A stretch of 8,496 nucleotides of DNA from DATJGR01 sp035494855 (GCA_035494855.1 DATJGR010000271.1:1-8496), one strand, 5' to 3'. Shown: positions 1 to 6,644, counted from the stretch's first letter. Program-made: numbers and translations. Notes: generated from the letters alone by a model not told the origin.

Positions 1-445
1 CGACGCGTTGCGGGCCGAGAAGATCATGCAGGATCGCATTTTCGAGAAAGCCAACGAGGGCAAGATCGAGCTCGTCTGGAATCACCAACTCGAGGAAGTG
101 CTGGGCAATGAAGGCGGCGTCACCGGCATCCGCCTGTCCCACACGAACGGGCGCGATCAACGCGAAATTCCTCTGTCGGGCGTGTTCATCGCGATCGGCC
201 ACACGCCTAACACCGGCATATTCGAAGGGCAGCTCGACATGCAGGGCGGCTACATCCGCGTTGCAACCGGCTTGGACGGAAACGCGACCGCGACGAGCGT
301 ATCCGGGGTGTTCGCCGCCGGCGACGTGGCCGACCACGTATATCGCCAGGCCGTCACGTCCGCCGGCTTCGGCTGCATGGCCGCGCTCGACGCCGAGCGC
401 TACCTCGACGCGCTAGCGAAGCGGAGACCCGCGACACCGGCGTGA
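1..445 (+). CDS. trxB: Thioredoxin reductase, C-terminal part (5' end outside window)
   Basis: This is the C-terminal half of the FAD- and NADPH-dependent flavoenzyme that reduces thioredoxin in the cytoplasm. The reading frame is open from the window edge (first whole codon at base 2) to TGA at 443-445, so the true start lies upstream. The visible part closely follows E. coli TrxB. It has an RAEKI segment in the NADPH domain, a VAIGHTPNT-type segment (here FIAIGHTPNTGIFEGQL), and the FAD-binding GVFAAGDV motif. This is followed by the conserved end YRQAVTSAGFGCMAALDAERYLD. The CxxC redox centre and both dinucleotide-binding GxGxxG motifs would lie in or near the missing upstream part. The stop is 4 bp before the aat start, so the two genes are probably co-transcribed. 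Assignment as TrxB rather than another small disulfide reductase is secure from this C-terminus. Confidence 0.95.
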   Translation, partial: DALRAEKIMQDRIFEKANEGKIELVWNHQLEEVLGNEGGVTGIRLSHTNGRDQREIPLSGVFIAIGHTPNTGIFEGQLDMQGGYIRVATGLDGNATATSVSGVFAAGDVADHVYRQAVTSAGFGCMAALDAERYLDALAKRRPATPA

Positions 446-449
446 TCGA

Positions 450-1151
450 ATGCGACGCCCGATCGTATTGCGTCCGAACGATTCGTCATTTCCCGCTGCA
501 GAACTGGCGCTGAAGGAACCGAACGGACTCCTCGCGATCGGCGGCGACCTGTCACCCGCGCGGCTGCTGAGCGCCTACCTTCACGGCATCTTTCCGTGGT
601 TCAGCGACGATTCCGGCCCGATCATGTGGTGGTCACCCGATCCGCGCGCGGTGATCTTTCCCGACCGCGTCAAGGTGTCGCGCAGCCTGCGCCGCACCCT
701 CGCGCGCGGTGCGTTCGAAATCAGGCTCGACACCGAGTTCGACGAAGTGGTGCGCGGATGCGCCGCGCCGCGCGAGGGCGATCCGCGAACCTGGATCACG
801 CCGGCAATCCGCGCGGCGTACGGTGAATTGCATCGGCTCGGCTATGCGCACTCCGTCGAGACGTGGGCCGGAAGTGAACTGGTCGGCGGCCTTTACGGTG
901 TATCGATCGGTCGGATGTTTTTCGGGGAGTCCATGTTCGCGCGCAGGACAGACGCGTCGAAGGTGGCCTTGGTTTGTCTTACCGACCAGTTGATTCGATG
1001 GCACTTCGAATTGATCGACTGCCAGGTGATGAACCCGCATCTGCAGTCGCTCGGCGCCATCGACATGCCGCGCCGAGAATTCCTCGCCCGGCTGCGCAAT
1101 AATCCCCAACACGTCACACGTCGCGGTCTCTGGCAGTTCGATGAACGATGA
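450..1151 (+). CDS. aat: Leucyl/phenylalanyl-tRNA-protein transferase
   Basis: This enzyme transfers Leu or Phe from aminoacyl-tRNA to N-terminal Lys or Arg of proteins, creating primary N-degrons that ClpS recognises. The 233 residues match E. coli Aat in length and along the whole chain. EPNGLLAIGGDLSPARLL spans about residues 23-40, GIFPWFS about 46-52, and MWWSPDPRAV about 59-68. The active-site segment FFGESMF (Glu160) and LIDCQVMNPH (Asp190) are both present. The chosen ATG at 450 gives the usual N-terminus (MRRPIVLRPND). No good Shine-Dalgarno precedes it, and the trxB stop only 4 bp upstream suggests translational coupling. The 3' end overlaps the bpt start by 11 bp. Family assignment is very secure; the start is likely but not proven. 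Confidence 0.97.
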   Translation: MRRPIVLRPNDSSFPAAELALKEPNGLLAIGGDLSPARLLSAYLHGIFPWFSDDSGPIMWWSPDPRAVIFPDRVKVSRSLRRTLARGAFEIRLDTEFDEVVRGCAAPREGDPRTWITPAIRAAYGELHRLGYAHSVETWAGSELVGGLYGVSIGRMFFGESMFARRTDASKVALVCLTDQLIRWHFELIDCQVMNPHLQSLGAIDMPRREFLARLRNNPQHVTRRGLWQFDER

Positions 1152-1851
1152 GTTGAGCGACAAACAGTTCTTCCTGACTCCGCCGCATCCTTGCAGCTAT
1201 CTGGAGAATCGCACCGCGCGCACGCTGTTTCTCGATCCGCGCGAAGTCGTGAACTCGTCGATCTACGGACGGTTGACTCATGCCGGCTTCCGCCGCAGCG
1301 GCAGCCATCTTTATCGGCCGTATTGCGATGGTTGCGGAGCGTGCGTTCCGTCTCGAGTTCCGGTGGCGGATTTCCGCTGGTCGCGGCGGTTTAGGCGCAT
1401 TCGACGCGCAAACGAAGGCGTCACCGCGACAATGAAGGACGCTGTCTTCTCCGACCGCTACTACGATCTGTATGCCCGGTACATCGACGCGCGGCACTCC
1501 GACGGCGACATGCATCCGCCGAACGTCGATCAGTTCCGGTCGTTTCTGCTCAGCAGCTGGAGCAACTCTGCGTTCCTCGTACTCGAAGAGGGCGGACGCC
1601 TCATCGGAGTGGCCGTTACCGATCGGGTGCCCGACGGTCTCTCGGCCATTTATACGTTTTTCGAACCGACATTGAGCAAACGCAGCATTGGCGTGCTCGC
1701 CGTACTGGCGCAGATCGAATACTGCATCGGCAACTCGATTCCGTATCTTTACCTCGGCTATTGGGTTCGAGACAGTCCGAAGATGCGCTACAAAACCGAC
1801 TATCGCCCCATCGAATTATTGGTCAGCAAACGCTGGGTACGCCTCACCTGA
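1141..1851 (+). CDS. bpt: Aspartate/glutamate leucyltransferase (Bpt, bacterial ATE family)
   Basis: This enzyme transfers Leu from Leu-tRNA to N-terminal Asp or Glu, turning them into ClpS-recognised degrons. It is related to eukaryotic arginyltransferase ATE1 and is absent from E. coli. The 236 residues show the family marks: PHPCSYL near residue 16, and a cysteine cluster CDGCGACVPSRVPV at about 62-75 (Cys62, Cys65, Cys68). The C-terminal GNAT-like half includes YLYLGYWVRDSPKMRYK at about 202-218, followed by YRPIELL. The ATG at 1141 lies inside the end of aat in another frame, an 11 bp overlap typical of coupled genes. That puts Bpt beside Aat, whose substrate range it complements. Older databases call this gene ate. 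Length and motifs are complete, with no sign of decay. Confidence 0.95.
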   Translation: MNDELSDKQFFLTPPHPCSYLENRTARTLFLDPREVVNSSIYGRLTHAGFRRSGSHLYRPYCDGCGACVPSRVPVADFRWSRRFRRIRRANEGVTATMKDAVFSDRYYDLYARYIDARHSDGDMHPPNVDQFRSFLLSSWSNSAFLVLEEGGRLIGVAVTDRVPDGLSAIYTFFEPTLSKRSIGVLAVLAQIEYCIGNSIPYLYLGYWVRDSPKMRYKTDYRPIELLVSKRWVRLT

Positions 1852-1867
1852 ACTCAGCCTGGTCGTT

Positions 1868-1896
1868 TTGCCTTTCGGTATCGCTTGCGGCAGAAT
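1868..1896 (+). promoter_or_regulatory. Candidate sigma70 promoter for infA
   Basis: The 75 bp gap between bpt and infA contains TTGCCT (1868-1873, 4 of 6 matches to the -35 consensus). It is followed after exactly 17 bp by CAGAAT (1891-1896, 4 of 6 matches to the -10). Transcription would begin near 1903, giving a leader of about 24 nt. A separate promoter makes sense for an abundant, essential factor downstream of weakly expressed transferases. This is inferred from spacing and hexamers only. Confidence 0.35.
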
Positions 1897-1926
1897 GCGC
1901 GACGCTTTTGCAACGCTGCGGAGAGT

Positions 1927-2145
1927 ATGGCGAAGGAAGAACAGATCGAAATGGAAGGAACCATCGTGGACACGCTTCCAAACACGATGTTCCGCGTAGA
2001 ACTGGACAACGGCCACGTTGTTACCGCGCACATCTCCGGAAAGATGCGCAAGAACTACATCCGATTGATCACCGGCGATCGAGTGAAAGTAGAACTGACG
2101 CCCTACGACCTGACGAAGGGGCGCATCACGTTTCGCGCGCGGTAG
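1927..2145 (+). CDS. infA: Translation initiation factor IF-1
   Basis: IF-1 is a small OB-fold protein that binds the ribosomal A site of the 30S subunit and helps IF-2 and IF-3 assemble the initiation complex. The 72 residues match the usual bacterial length and sequence: MAKEEQIEMEGTIVDTLPN, then FRVELDNGHVVTAHISGKMRKNYIRL, then GDRVKVELTPYDLTKGRITFR. An in-frame start exists upstream at 1885, but ATG 1927 gives the canonical MAKE start. It is preceded by GGAG at 1920-1923, a close-set Shine-Dalgarno. The last 20 bp overlap the end of clpA on the opposite strand. In E. coli a serine tRNA gene (serW) lies between infA and clpA; here there is no room for one. Confidence 0.98.
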   Translation: MAKEEQIEMEGTIVDTLPNTMFRVELDNGHVVTAHISGKMRKNYIRLITGDRVKVELTPYDLTKGRITFRAR

Positions 2146-2154
2146 CCGCCTTCG
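2114..2154. terminator. Hairpin across the infA/clpA tail-to-tail overlap
   Basis: CGAAGG (2114-2119) pairs with CCTTCG (2149-2154). The stem can extend inward by GGC (2120-2122) with GCC (2145-2147) across one bulged base, about 9 bp in all. The loop is GC-rich and may pair further. The hairpin covers both stop codons (TGA of clpA at 2126-2128 read on the - strand, TAG of infA at 2143-2145), so it could work in either direction. No T-tract follows on either strand, so it is not a classic intrinsic terminator. It may only slow the polymerase or protect RNA ends. Confidence 0.25.
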
Positions 2155-4408
2155 CCGATTCGATACGCAACGCCAGATCGCCGTTCTCGACCGTTACATA
2201 AACGGTACCACCCGCGCCGGATAGCTCGCCGAACAGGATGTCTTCGGCCAGTTGCCGCTTGATCTTCTCCTGAATCAGCCGCTGCATCGGCCGCGCGCCC
2301 ATCTTCTCGTCGTAACCTTCGCGCGCCAGCCAGTCGCGCGCTGCATCGTCGATCTCGAGCTGCACGCGCTTCTCGTCGAGTTGCGCCTGCAGTTCGGTGA
2401 GGAACTTGTCTACGACCGTCTTGATGATCTCGCCGTCGAGCGCCTTGAACTGAACGATCGCATCGAGCCGGTTGCGGAACTCGGGGGTGAACATGCGACG
2501 GATCACTTCCATCGCGTCGCTCGCGTGGTTCTGATGCGTGAAACCGATCGACGCCCTGCTCGCTTCCTGCGCGCCGGCGTTCGTCGTCATCACCAGCACG
2601 ACATTGCGGAAATCCGCCTTGCGACCGTTGTTGTCGGTCAGTGTGCCGTGGTCCATCACCTGCAACAGCAGATTGAACACTTCAGGGTGAGCTTTTTCGA
2701 CTTCGTCGAGCAGCACGACACTGTGGGGATGCTTCGTCACCGCTTCGGTGAGCAATCCGCCTTGATCGAAGCCGACATAACCGGGCGGTGCGCCGATCAG
2801 ACGCGACACGGTGTGGCGTTCCATGTACTCCGACATGTCGAAGCGCAGCAGTTCCACACCCATGATGATCGCGAGCTGACGACAGACCTCGGTCTTTCCC
2901 ACGCCGGTCGGACCGGCGAACAGGAATGAACCGGTCGGCTTTTCACCGGACTTCAGGCCGGCGCGCGACAGCTTGATGGACGCCGCGAGCAGGTCGATCG
3001 CTTCGTCCTGACCGAACACGACCATCTTGAGTTTCTTGTCGAGGTCGCGCAGCGCCTCCTTGTCTGACGACGTGACTTGGGCGGATGGGATGCGGGCAAT
3101 CTTGGCGACCACCTGCTCCACATCGGTCGCGCCGATCGTCTTTTTGCGGCGACTCGGCGGCAACAGCTTCTGCGCAGCGCCGGCTTCGTCGATGACGTCG
3201 ATCGCCTTGTCCGGAAGGAAACGGTCGGTGATGTAGCGCTCTGACAGTTCTGCCGCGGCGCGCAGCGCCTTGTCGGTGTAACGGATGTGATAGTGGTCTT
3301 CGAAGCGCGACTTCAGACCTTTCAGAATCTGATACGTGTCATCCACGTTCGGCTCGGTGATGTCGATCTTCTGGAACCGGCGCGACAGCGCGCGATCCTT
3401 TTCGAAAATCCCTCGATATTCCTGGTATGTCGTCGAGCCCATGCAACGCAGTTCACCCGACGTGAGGATCGGTTTGAGAAGGTTGGAAGCGTCCATCACT
3501 CCGCCCGAAGCGGCACCGGCGCCGATGATGGTATGGATTTCGTCGATGAACAGGATCGCGTGCGGCTTTTTCTTCAGATCCGCGAGCAGCATCTTGAAGC
3601 GCTTCTCGAAGTCGCCGCGGTATTTCGTGCCGGCAAGCAGCGCGCCCAGATCCAGCGCGTAGACAGTGCCATCTGCGACGACATCGGGTACCTGCTTGTC
3701 GACGATGCGCTTTGCAAGACCTTCCGCGATGGCAGTTTTACCCACGCCCGACTCACCGACGAGCAACGGATTGTTCTTGCGCCGGCGGCACAGCACCTGG
3801 ATGACCCGCTCGAGCTCTGCATCGCGGCCGACCAGCGGATCAATGCGACCCTTACGCGCCTGCTCGTTGAGGTTGGTGGCAAACGACTCCAACGCGCTCG
3901 GTTGTCCGGCCTCGCCGCTCGCCGCCGCATCCTCGTCCTGCTCGGACGATTCGCCGGCGCCTTCCTCACCTGCGACTTTGGAAATGCCGTGCGCGATGTA
4001 GTTGACGATGTCGATCCGCGCGACGTTCTGCTGCTTCAGGAAATAGACCGCCTGGCTCTCCTGTTCGCTGAAGATCGCAACGAGTACCTGCGCACCCGTG
4101 ACTTCCTTTCGGCCCGATGACTGGACGTGAAAGACCGCCCGCTGCAGAACGCGCTGGAAGCCGAGCGTCGGCTGCGTCTCTCTTTCGCTGTCGCCCGCCG
4201 GAATCAGCGGCGTGGTCGACTCGATGAACTCGTGCAGTTCCTTCCGCAGGCGATCGATGTCGGCGCCCACGGCCTTCAGCACGTCCACCGCAACGGTGTT
4301 GTCGAGCAGCGCGAGCAGCAGGTGCTCCACTGTCATCCATTCGTGACGCTTGGACCGTGCTTCCTTGAACGCAAGGTTCAACGTGACTTCCAGATCTTTG
4401 CTCAGCAT
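2126..4408 (-). CDS. clpA: ATP-dependent Clp protease ATP-binding subunit ClpA
   Basis: ClpA is the Hsp100/AAA+ unfoldase that feeds substrates, including N-degron proteins delivered by ClpS, into the ClpP peptidase. The 760 residues are complete. The N-terminal Clp_N domain spans about 1-145, followed by an acidic linker of about 147-171. In the first AAA+ module, Walker A is GESGVGKT (218-225), the pore loop is KYRG (262-265) and Walker B is ILFIDE (285-290). In the second, Walker A is GPTGVGKT (499-506), the pore loop is GYVG (543-546) and Walker B is VVLLDE (564-569). The ClpP-docking tripeptide is IGF (621-623), where E. coli ClpA has IGL. The long coiled-coil insert of ClpB is absent, which excludes that paralogue. 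The ATG at 4408 is 8 bp after the clpS stop, with a short AGG upstream, so the two are one operon. Confidence 0.98.
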   Translation of the reverse strand: MLSKDLEVTLNLAFKEARSKRHEWMTVEHLLLALLDNTVAVDVLKAVGADIDRLRKELHEFIESTTPLIPAGDSERETQPTLGFQRVLQRAVFHVQSSGRKEVTGAQVLVAIFSEQESQAVYFLKQQNVARIDIVNYIAHGISKVAGEEGAGESSEQDEDAAASGEAGQPSALESFATNLNEQARKGRIDPLVGRDAELERVIQVLCRRRKNNPLLVGESGVGKTAIAEGLAKRIVDKQVPDVVADGTVYALDLGALLAGTKYRGDFEKRFKMLLADLKKKPHAILFIDEIHTIIGAGAASGGVMDASNLLKPILTSGELRCMGSTTYQEYRGIFEKDRALSRRFQKIDITEPNVDDTYQILKGLKSRFEDHYHIRYTDKALRAAAELSERYITDRFLPDKAIDVIDEAGAAQKLLPPSRRKKTIGATDVEQVVAKIARIPSAQVTSSDKEALRDLDKKLKMVVFGQDEAIDLLAASIKLSRAGLKSGEKPTGSFLFAGPTGVGKTEVCRQLAIIMGVELLRFDMSEYMERHTVSRLIGAPPGYVGFDQGGLLTEAVTKHPHSVVLLDEVEKAHPEVFNLLLQVMDHGTLTDNNGRKADFRNVVLVMTTNAGAQEASRASIGFTHQNHASDAMEVIRRMFTPEFRNRLDAIVQFKALDGEIIKTVVDKFLTELQAQLDEKRVQLEIDDAARDWLAREGYDEKMGARPMQRLIQEKIKRQLAEDILFGELSGAGGTVYVTVENGDLALRIESAKAATARET

Positions 4409-4416
4409 AGGGTTAC

Positions 4417-4797
4417 CTAGTCCGTCATCTCAATCTTCGACATCAGCGGATGATGATTCTCCTGGGAGTACTGATTGACCTGTTCCGATTTGGTCTCAGC
4501 GATGTCCCTCGGGAATATACCCACTACCGCACTACCGCTCGTATGAATGGTCAGCATTATCTGTGTGGCTTTCTCACGATTCATACCGAAAAACCGTTCC
4601 AATACATGTACCACGAATTCCATCGGCGTGTAGTCATCATTGAGGATGATGACTTTGTACATCGGCGGACGCCTGAGCTTGGGTTTTGTGGTCGCAGTCG
4701 CGAGACCCGAGTCCCGATCTTGGTCTTGGTCACCCGATCCACCACCACTCGACAAGCTTAGTTGAAGATCGGATCGATGAAACACACGCGCAGTCAC
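4417..4797 (-). CDS. clpS: ATP-dependent Clp protease adaptor ClpS
   Basis: ClpS is the N-recognin that binds N-terminal Leu, Phe, Tyr or Trp and hands these proteins to ClpA. The core from about residue 44 (PPMYKVIILNDDYTPMEFVV) to the end follows E. coli ClpS. All specificity-pocket positions are kept: Asn53, Asp54, Asp55, Thr57, Pro58, Met59, Val62, Met81, His85 and Leu118. The N-terminus is the uncertain part. The longest frame opens at GTG 4797 (126 residues) with no clear Shine-Dalgarno. There is no in-frame ATG before the core; a TTG at codon 15 (4755) would give 112 residues. The extra N-terminal segment is low-complexity (Ser/Gly, then Asp/Gln repeats), which fits a flexible arm like the one that enters the ClpA pore. 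The gene heads the clpS-clpA operon and is divergent from cspD. Confidence 0.95.
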   Translation of the reverse strand: MTARVFHRSDLQLSLSSGGGSGDQDQDRDSGLATATTKPKLRRPPMYKVIILNDDYTPMEFVVHVLERFFGMNREKATQIMLTIHTSGSAVVGIFPRDIAETKSEQVNQYSQENHHPLMSKIEMTD

Positions 4798-4826
4798 GAA
4801 ATCCGAGGCTCATCTAATTCGGCTTC

Positions 4827-4832
4827 ATCATA
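4827..4832 (-). promoter_or_regulatory. Candidate -10 element for clpS-clpA
   Basis: On the minus strand this reads TATGAT, 5 of 6 matches to the -10 consensus, upstream of the GTG start at 4797. A start of transcription near 4820 would leave a leader of only about 23 nt. No convincing -35 hexamer lies 16-18 bp upstream, so the call is weak. Confidence 0.3.
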
Positions 4833-4981
4833 ACACGTGAAAAACGGACGTTTGCGCCGCGCGACGCTGGGAGTCCGACGCCAGGTGCGATCTTGACTCA
4901 CTGTTCATTTAAGCGGAGAGTCTCGAAGGGGGCGGAGTTTGCTTGGGTGTCAGGTGCGTGCAAACGCAGTTGGCAAGCTTC

Positions 4982-4991
4982 GGAGGGGAGG
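4982..4991 (+). promoter_or_regulatory. Doubled Shine-Dalgarno of cspD
   Basis: Two GGAGG motifs stand back to back (4982-4986 and 4987-4991), the second ending 10 bases before ATG 5002. This decides the cspD start in favour of 5002 over the in-frame TTG at 4939, and predicts strong initiation. Confidence 0.8.
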
Positions 4992-5001
4992 AACGGTCGC
5001 T

Positions 5002-5322
5002 ATGGCGACAGGCAAGGTCAAATGGTTCAACAACGCCAAGGGTTACGGCTTCGTAATCGCTGAGGCGGGTGGCGAAGATCTGTTCGTCCACTACTCGTCG
5101 ATTCAGATGGACGGATACAAGACGCTGAAGGCCGGCCAGGATGTCGAGTTCGACATCGAGCAAGGGCCAAAAGGTCTGCACGCGGTGAACATCCGATCAT
5201 TCGAGTCCGATGCGCTCCCGGGGGCGCCGATCGCGCCAAGCATCGAGCGCAAGCCGAGCGACGACGAACGGCCGGCGAAGGCGTTCAGTACGTCGGCGCG
5301 GGAGTACGCGCAGTCCCGTTAG
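5002..5322 (+). CDS. cspD: Cold-shock domain protein, CspD type, with C-terminal tail
   Basis: This is a small single-stranded nucleic-acid binding protein of the cold-shock domain family. In E. coli, CspD is induced in stationary phase and inhibits DNA replication. Residues 1-65 form one OB-fold cold-shock domain with KVKWFNNAKGYGFV at 5-18 (RNP1 KGYGFV) and LFVHYS at 27-32 (RNP2). The CspD-like segment IQMDGYKTLKAGQ follows at 34-46. The E. coli protein ends soon after the domain (74 residues), whereas this one has 106. The extra tail (about 66-106) is rich in Pro, Ala, Ser and charged residues and is probably disordered. The location next to clpS is the usual one for cspD. The TAG stop at 5320-5322 touches the icd stop on the other strand. 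Confidence 0.93.
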   Translation: MATGKVKWFNNAKGYGFVIAEAGGEDLFVHYSSIQMDGYKTLKAGQDVEFDIEQGPKGLHAVNIRSFESDALPGAPIAPSIERKPSDDERPAKAFSTSAREYAQSR

Positions 5323-6579
5323 CTACATCTTCGAGATCATCGCGCGACCGAACTCGGAACACTTGAGCAACTTCGCTCCGGTCATCAGCCGTTCGAAGTC
5401 GTACGTAACCGTCTTCTGCGCGATCGCACCCTCCATGCCTTTTATGATCAGATCGGCCGCTTCGCGCCAACCCATGTGGCGCAGCATCATTTCGGCCGAA
5501 AGAATCAGCGAACCGGGGTTGACCTTGTCCTGACCGGCGTACTTCGGAGCCGTCCCATGCGTTGCCTCGAACAGCGCAACCGGATCGCCGATGTTCGCAC
5601 CCGGGGCGATTCCGATACCGCCGACCTGCGCAGCCAACGCGTCCGATAGATAGTCACCGTTCAGGTTCATCGTGGCGATCACGCTGTACTCGTCGGGACG
5701 CGTGAGGATCTGTTGCAGCATCGCGTCGGCGATCATGTCCTTGAACACGATCTGCCGGCCGGTCTTCGGATTTTTCAACTGATGCCACGGACCGCCGTCG
5801 AGCGGCGTCGCTCCGAACTCTTCGCGCGCAAGCTCGTAGCCCCAGTCTTTGAAGGCACCCTCGGTGAACTTCATGATGTTGCCTTTGTGGACGAACGTCA
5901 GCGACGGCCGATCTTCTTCGATCGTGTACTGGATCGCCTTGCGCACCAGCCGCTTCGTCCCCTCTTCGGAGATCGGCTTGATGCCGAGGCCGACGTGTTC
6001 GGGGAAGCGGATCTTCGTCACGCCCATTTCGTTACGAAGGAATTTCATCAGCTTGATTGCGGCGGCACTGTCGGCTTCCCATTCGACGCCGGCATAGATG
6101 TCTTCCGTATTCTCTCGAAAGATCACCATGTCGGTTTTCTCGGGATGTACCACAGGGCTCGGCACGCCGGTGAACCACCGAACCGGTCGTTGACACACGT
6201 ACAGGTCGAGTTCCTGTCGGAGCGCGACGTTCAGCGAACGGATACCGCCCCCCACCGGCGTCGTCATCGGTCCTTTGATGCCGACCACGAACTCCTTCAT
6301 CGCAGTCAGTGTCTCGCTCGGCAGCCACTGGTCTTCGCCATAGACCTCCAGGGACTTCTCACCCGCGTAGATCTCCATCCACCTGATGGTTCGCGAACCG
6401 CCGTACGCTTTGGCGACCGCAGCGTCGACCACGTCCTTCATTACCGGCGTGATGTCGACTCCGATGCCGTCGCCCTCGATGAACGGAATGATCGGGTTCT
6501 TCGGAACAGTCAGCGATCCGTCCGCGGCTGCTTTGATTTTCTCCCCGTCGGACGGGACGCGGATGTGTTGATAACCCAT
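5323..6579 (-). CDS. icd: Isocitrate dehydrogenase (NADP+)
   Basis: This TCA-cycle enzyme oxidises and decarboxylates isocitrate to 2-oxoglutarate, making NADPH. The 418 residues align with E. coli Icd (416) almost throughout, shifted by two. GGGIRSLNVALRQ holds Ser115, the counterpart of the AceK phosphorylation site Ser113. Tyr162 (EDIYAG) and Lys232 (VHKGNIMKFTEGAF) are the catalytic pair. The NADP-binding residues Lys346 and Tyr347 in HGTAPKYAG point to NADP rather than NAD. The frame is open to 6630, but ATG 6579 gives the normal MGYQHIRVP start and has AAGGGAG just upstream. Its control by AceK depends on a kinase gene that is not in this window. The gene ends directly against cspD. Confidence 0.98.
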   Translation of the reverse strand: MGYQHIRVPSDGEKIKAAADGSLTVPKNPIIPFIEGDGIGVDITPVMKDVVDAAVAKAYGGSRTIRWMEIYAGEKSLEVYGEDQWLPSETLTAMKEFVVGIKGPMTTPVGGGIRSLNVALRQELDLYVCQRPVRWFTGVPSPVVHPEKTDMVIFRENTEDIYAGVEWEADSAAAIKLMKFLRNEMGVTKIRFPEHVGLGIKPISEEGTKRLVRKAIQYTIEEDRPSLTFVHKGNIMKFTEGAFKDWGYELAREEFGATPLDGGPWHQLKNPKTGRQIVFKDMIADAMLQQILTRPDEYSVIATMNLNGDYLSDALAAQVGGIGIAPGANIGDPVALFEATHGTAPKYAGQDKVNPGSLILSAEMMLRHMGWREAADLIIKGMEGAIAQKTVTYDFERLMTGAKLLKCSEFGRAMISKM

Positions 6580-6618
6580 GGGGCACTCCCTTGTTTGGCC
6601 GGTCTTACAAAGCCGCGC

Positions 6619-6624
6619 ATTATA
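6619..6624 (-). promoter_or_regulatory. Consensus -10 (TATAAT) upstream of icd
   Basis: The minus strand reads a perfect TATAAT here, 39 bases before the icd ATG, which would place the transcript start near 6612. The nearest -35-like hexamer, TTGGCC, is 22 bp upstream, too far for normal spacing. The promoter may therefore rely on the -10 or on an activator. It lies in the short gap shared with the divergent rluE start. Confidence 0.45.
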
Positions 6625-6644
6625 GAGCAAATTCGGGAAATGCC

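Larger units (their letters stand above)
4798..5001. other. Divergent clpS/cspD intergenic region
   Basis: This 204 bp non-coding stretch carries the control signals of both clpS-clpA (-) and cspD (+). Towards cspD there is TTGACT at 4893-4898, a 5 of 6 match to a -35 box, but the hexamer 17 bp further on (GAGAGT) is a poor -10. The cspD leader contains two overlapping inverted repeats. GTTTGC (4937-4942) pairs with GCAAAC (4960-4965), and GCTTG (4941-4945) pairs with CAAGC (4974-4978). The two pairings exclude each other because they share bases 4941-4942. No small gene or tRNA is visible. Confidence 0.5.

Noticed and set aside
633..1163. 176-codon open frame on the - strand antisense to aat
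   Set aside because: aat is conserved over its full length, and the antisense product looks like a codon-bias shadow.
2252..2929. 225-codon open frame on the + strand inside clpA
   Set aside because: Same explanation: a shadow of a strongly conserved gene, with a His/Arg/Leu-rich product typical of antisense frames.
3287..4120. 277-codon open frame on the + strand antisense to clpA
   Set aside because: High GC at third positions leaves the opposite strand open. The product has no motif I recognise, and clpA is complete across it.
4882..4958. Direct repeat CAGGTGCG (4882-4889 and 4951-4958) upstream of cspD as an operator pair
   Set aside because: Only two 8-base copies 69 bp apart with no symmetry; chance is a sufficient explanation.
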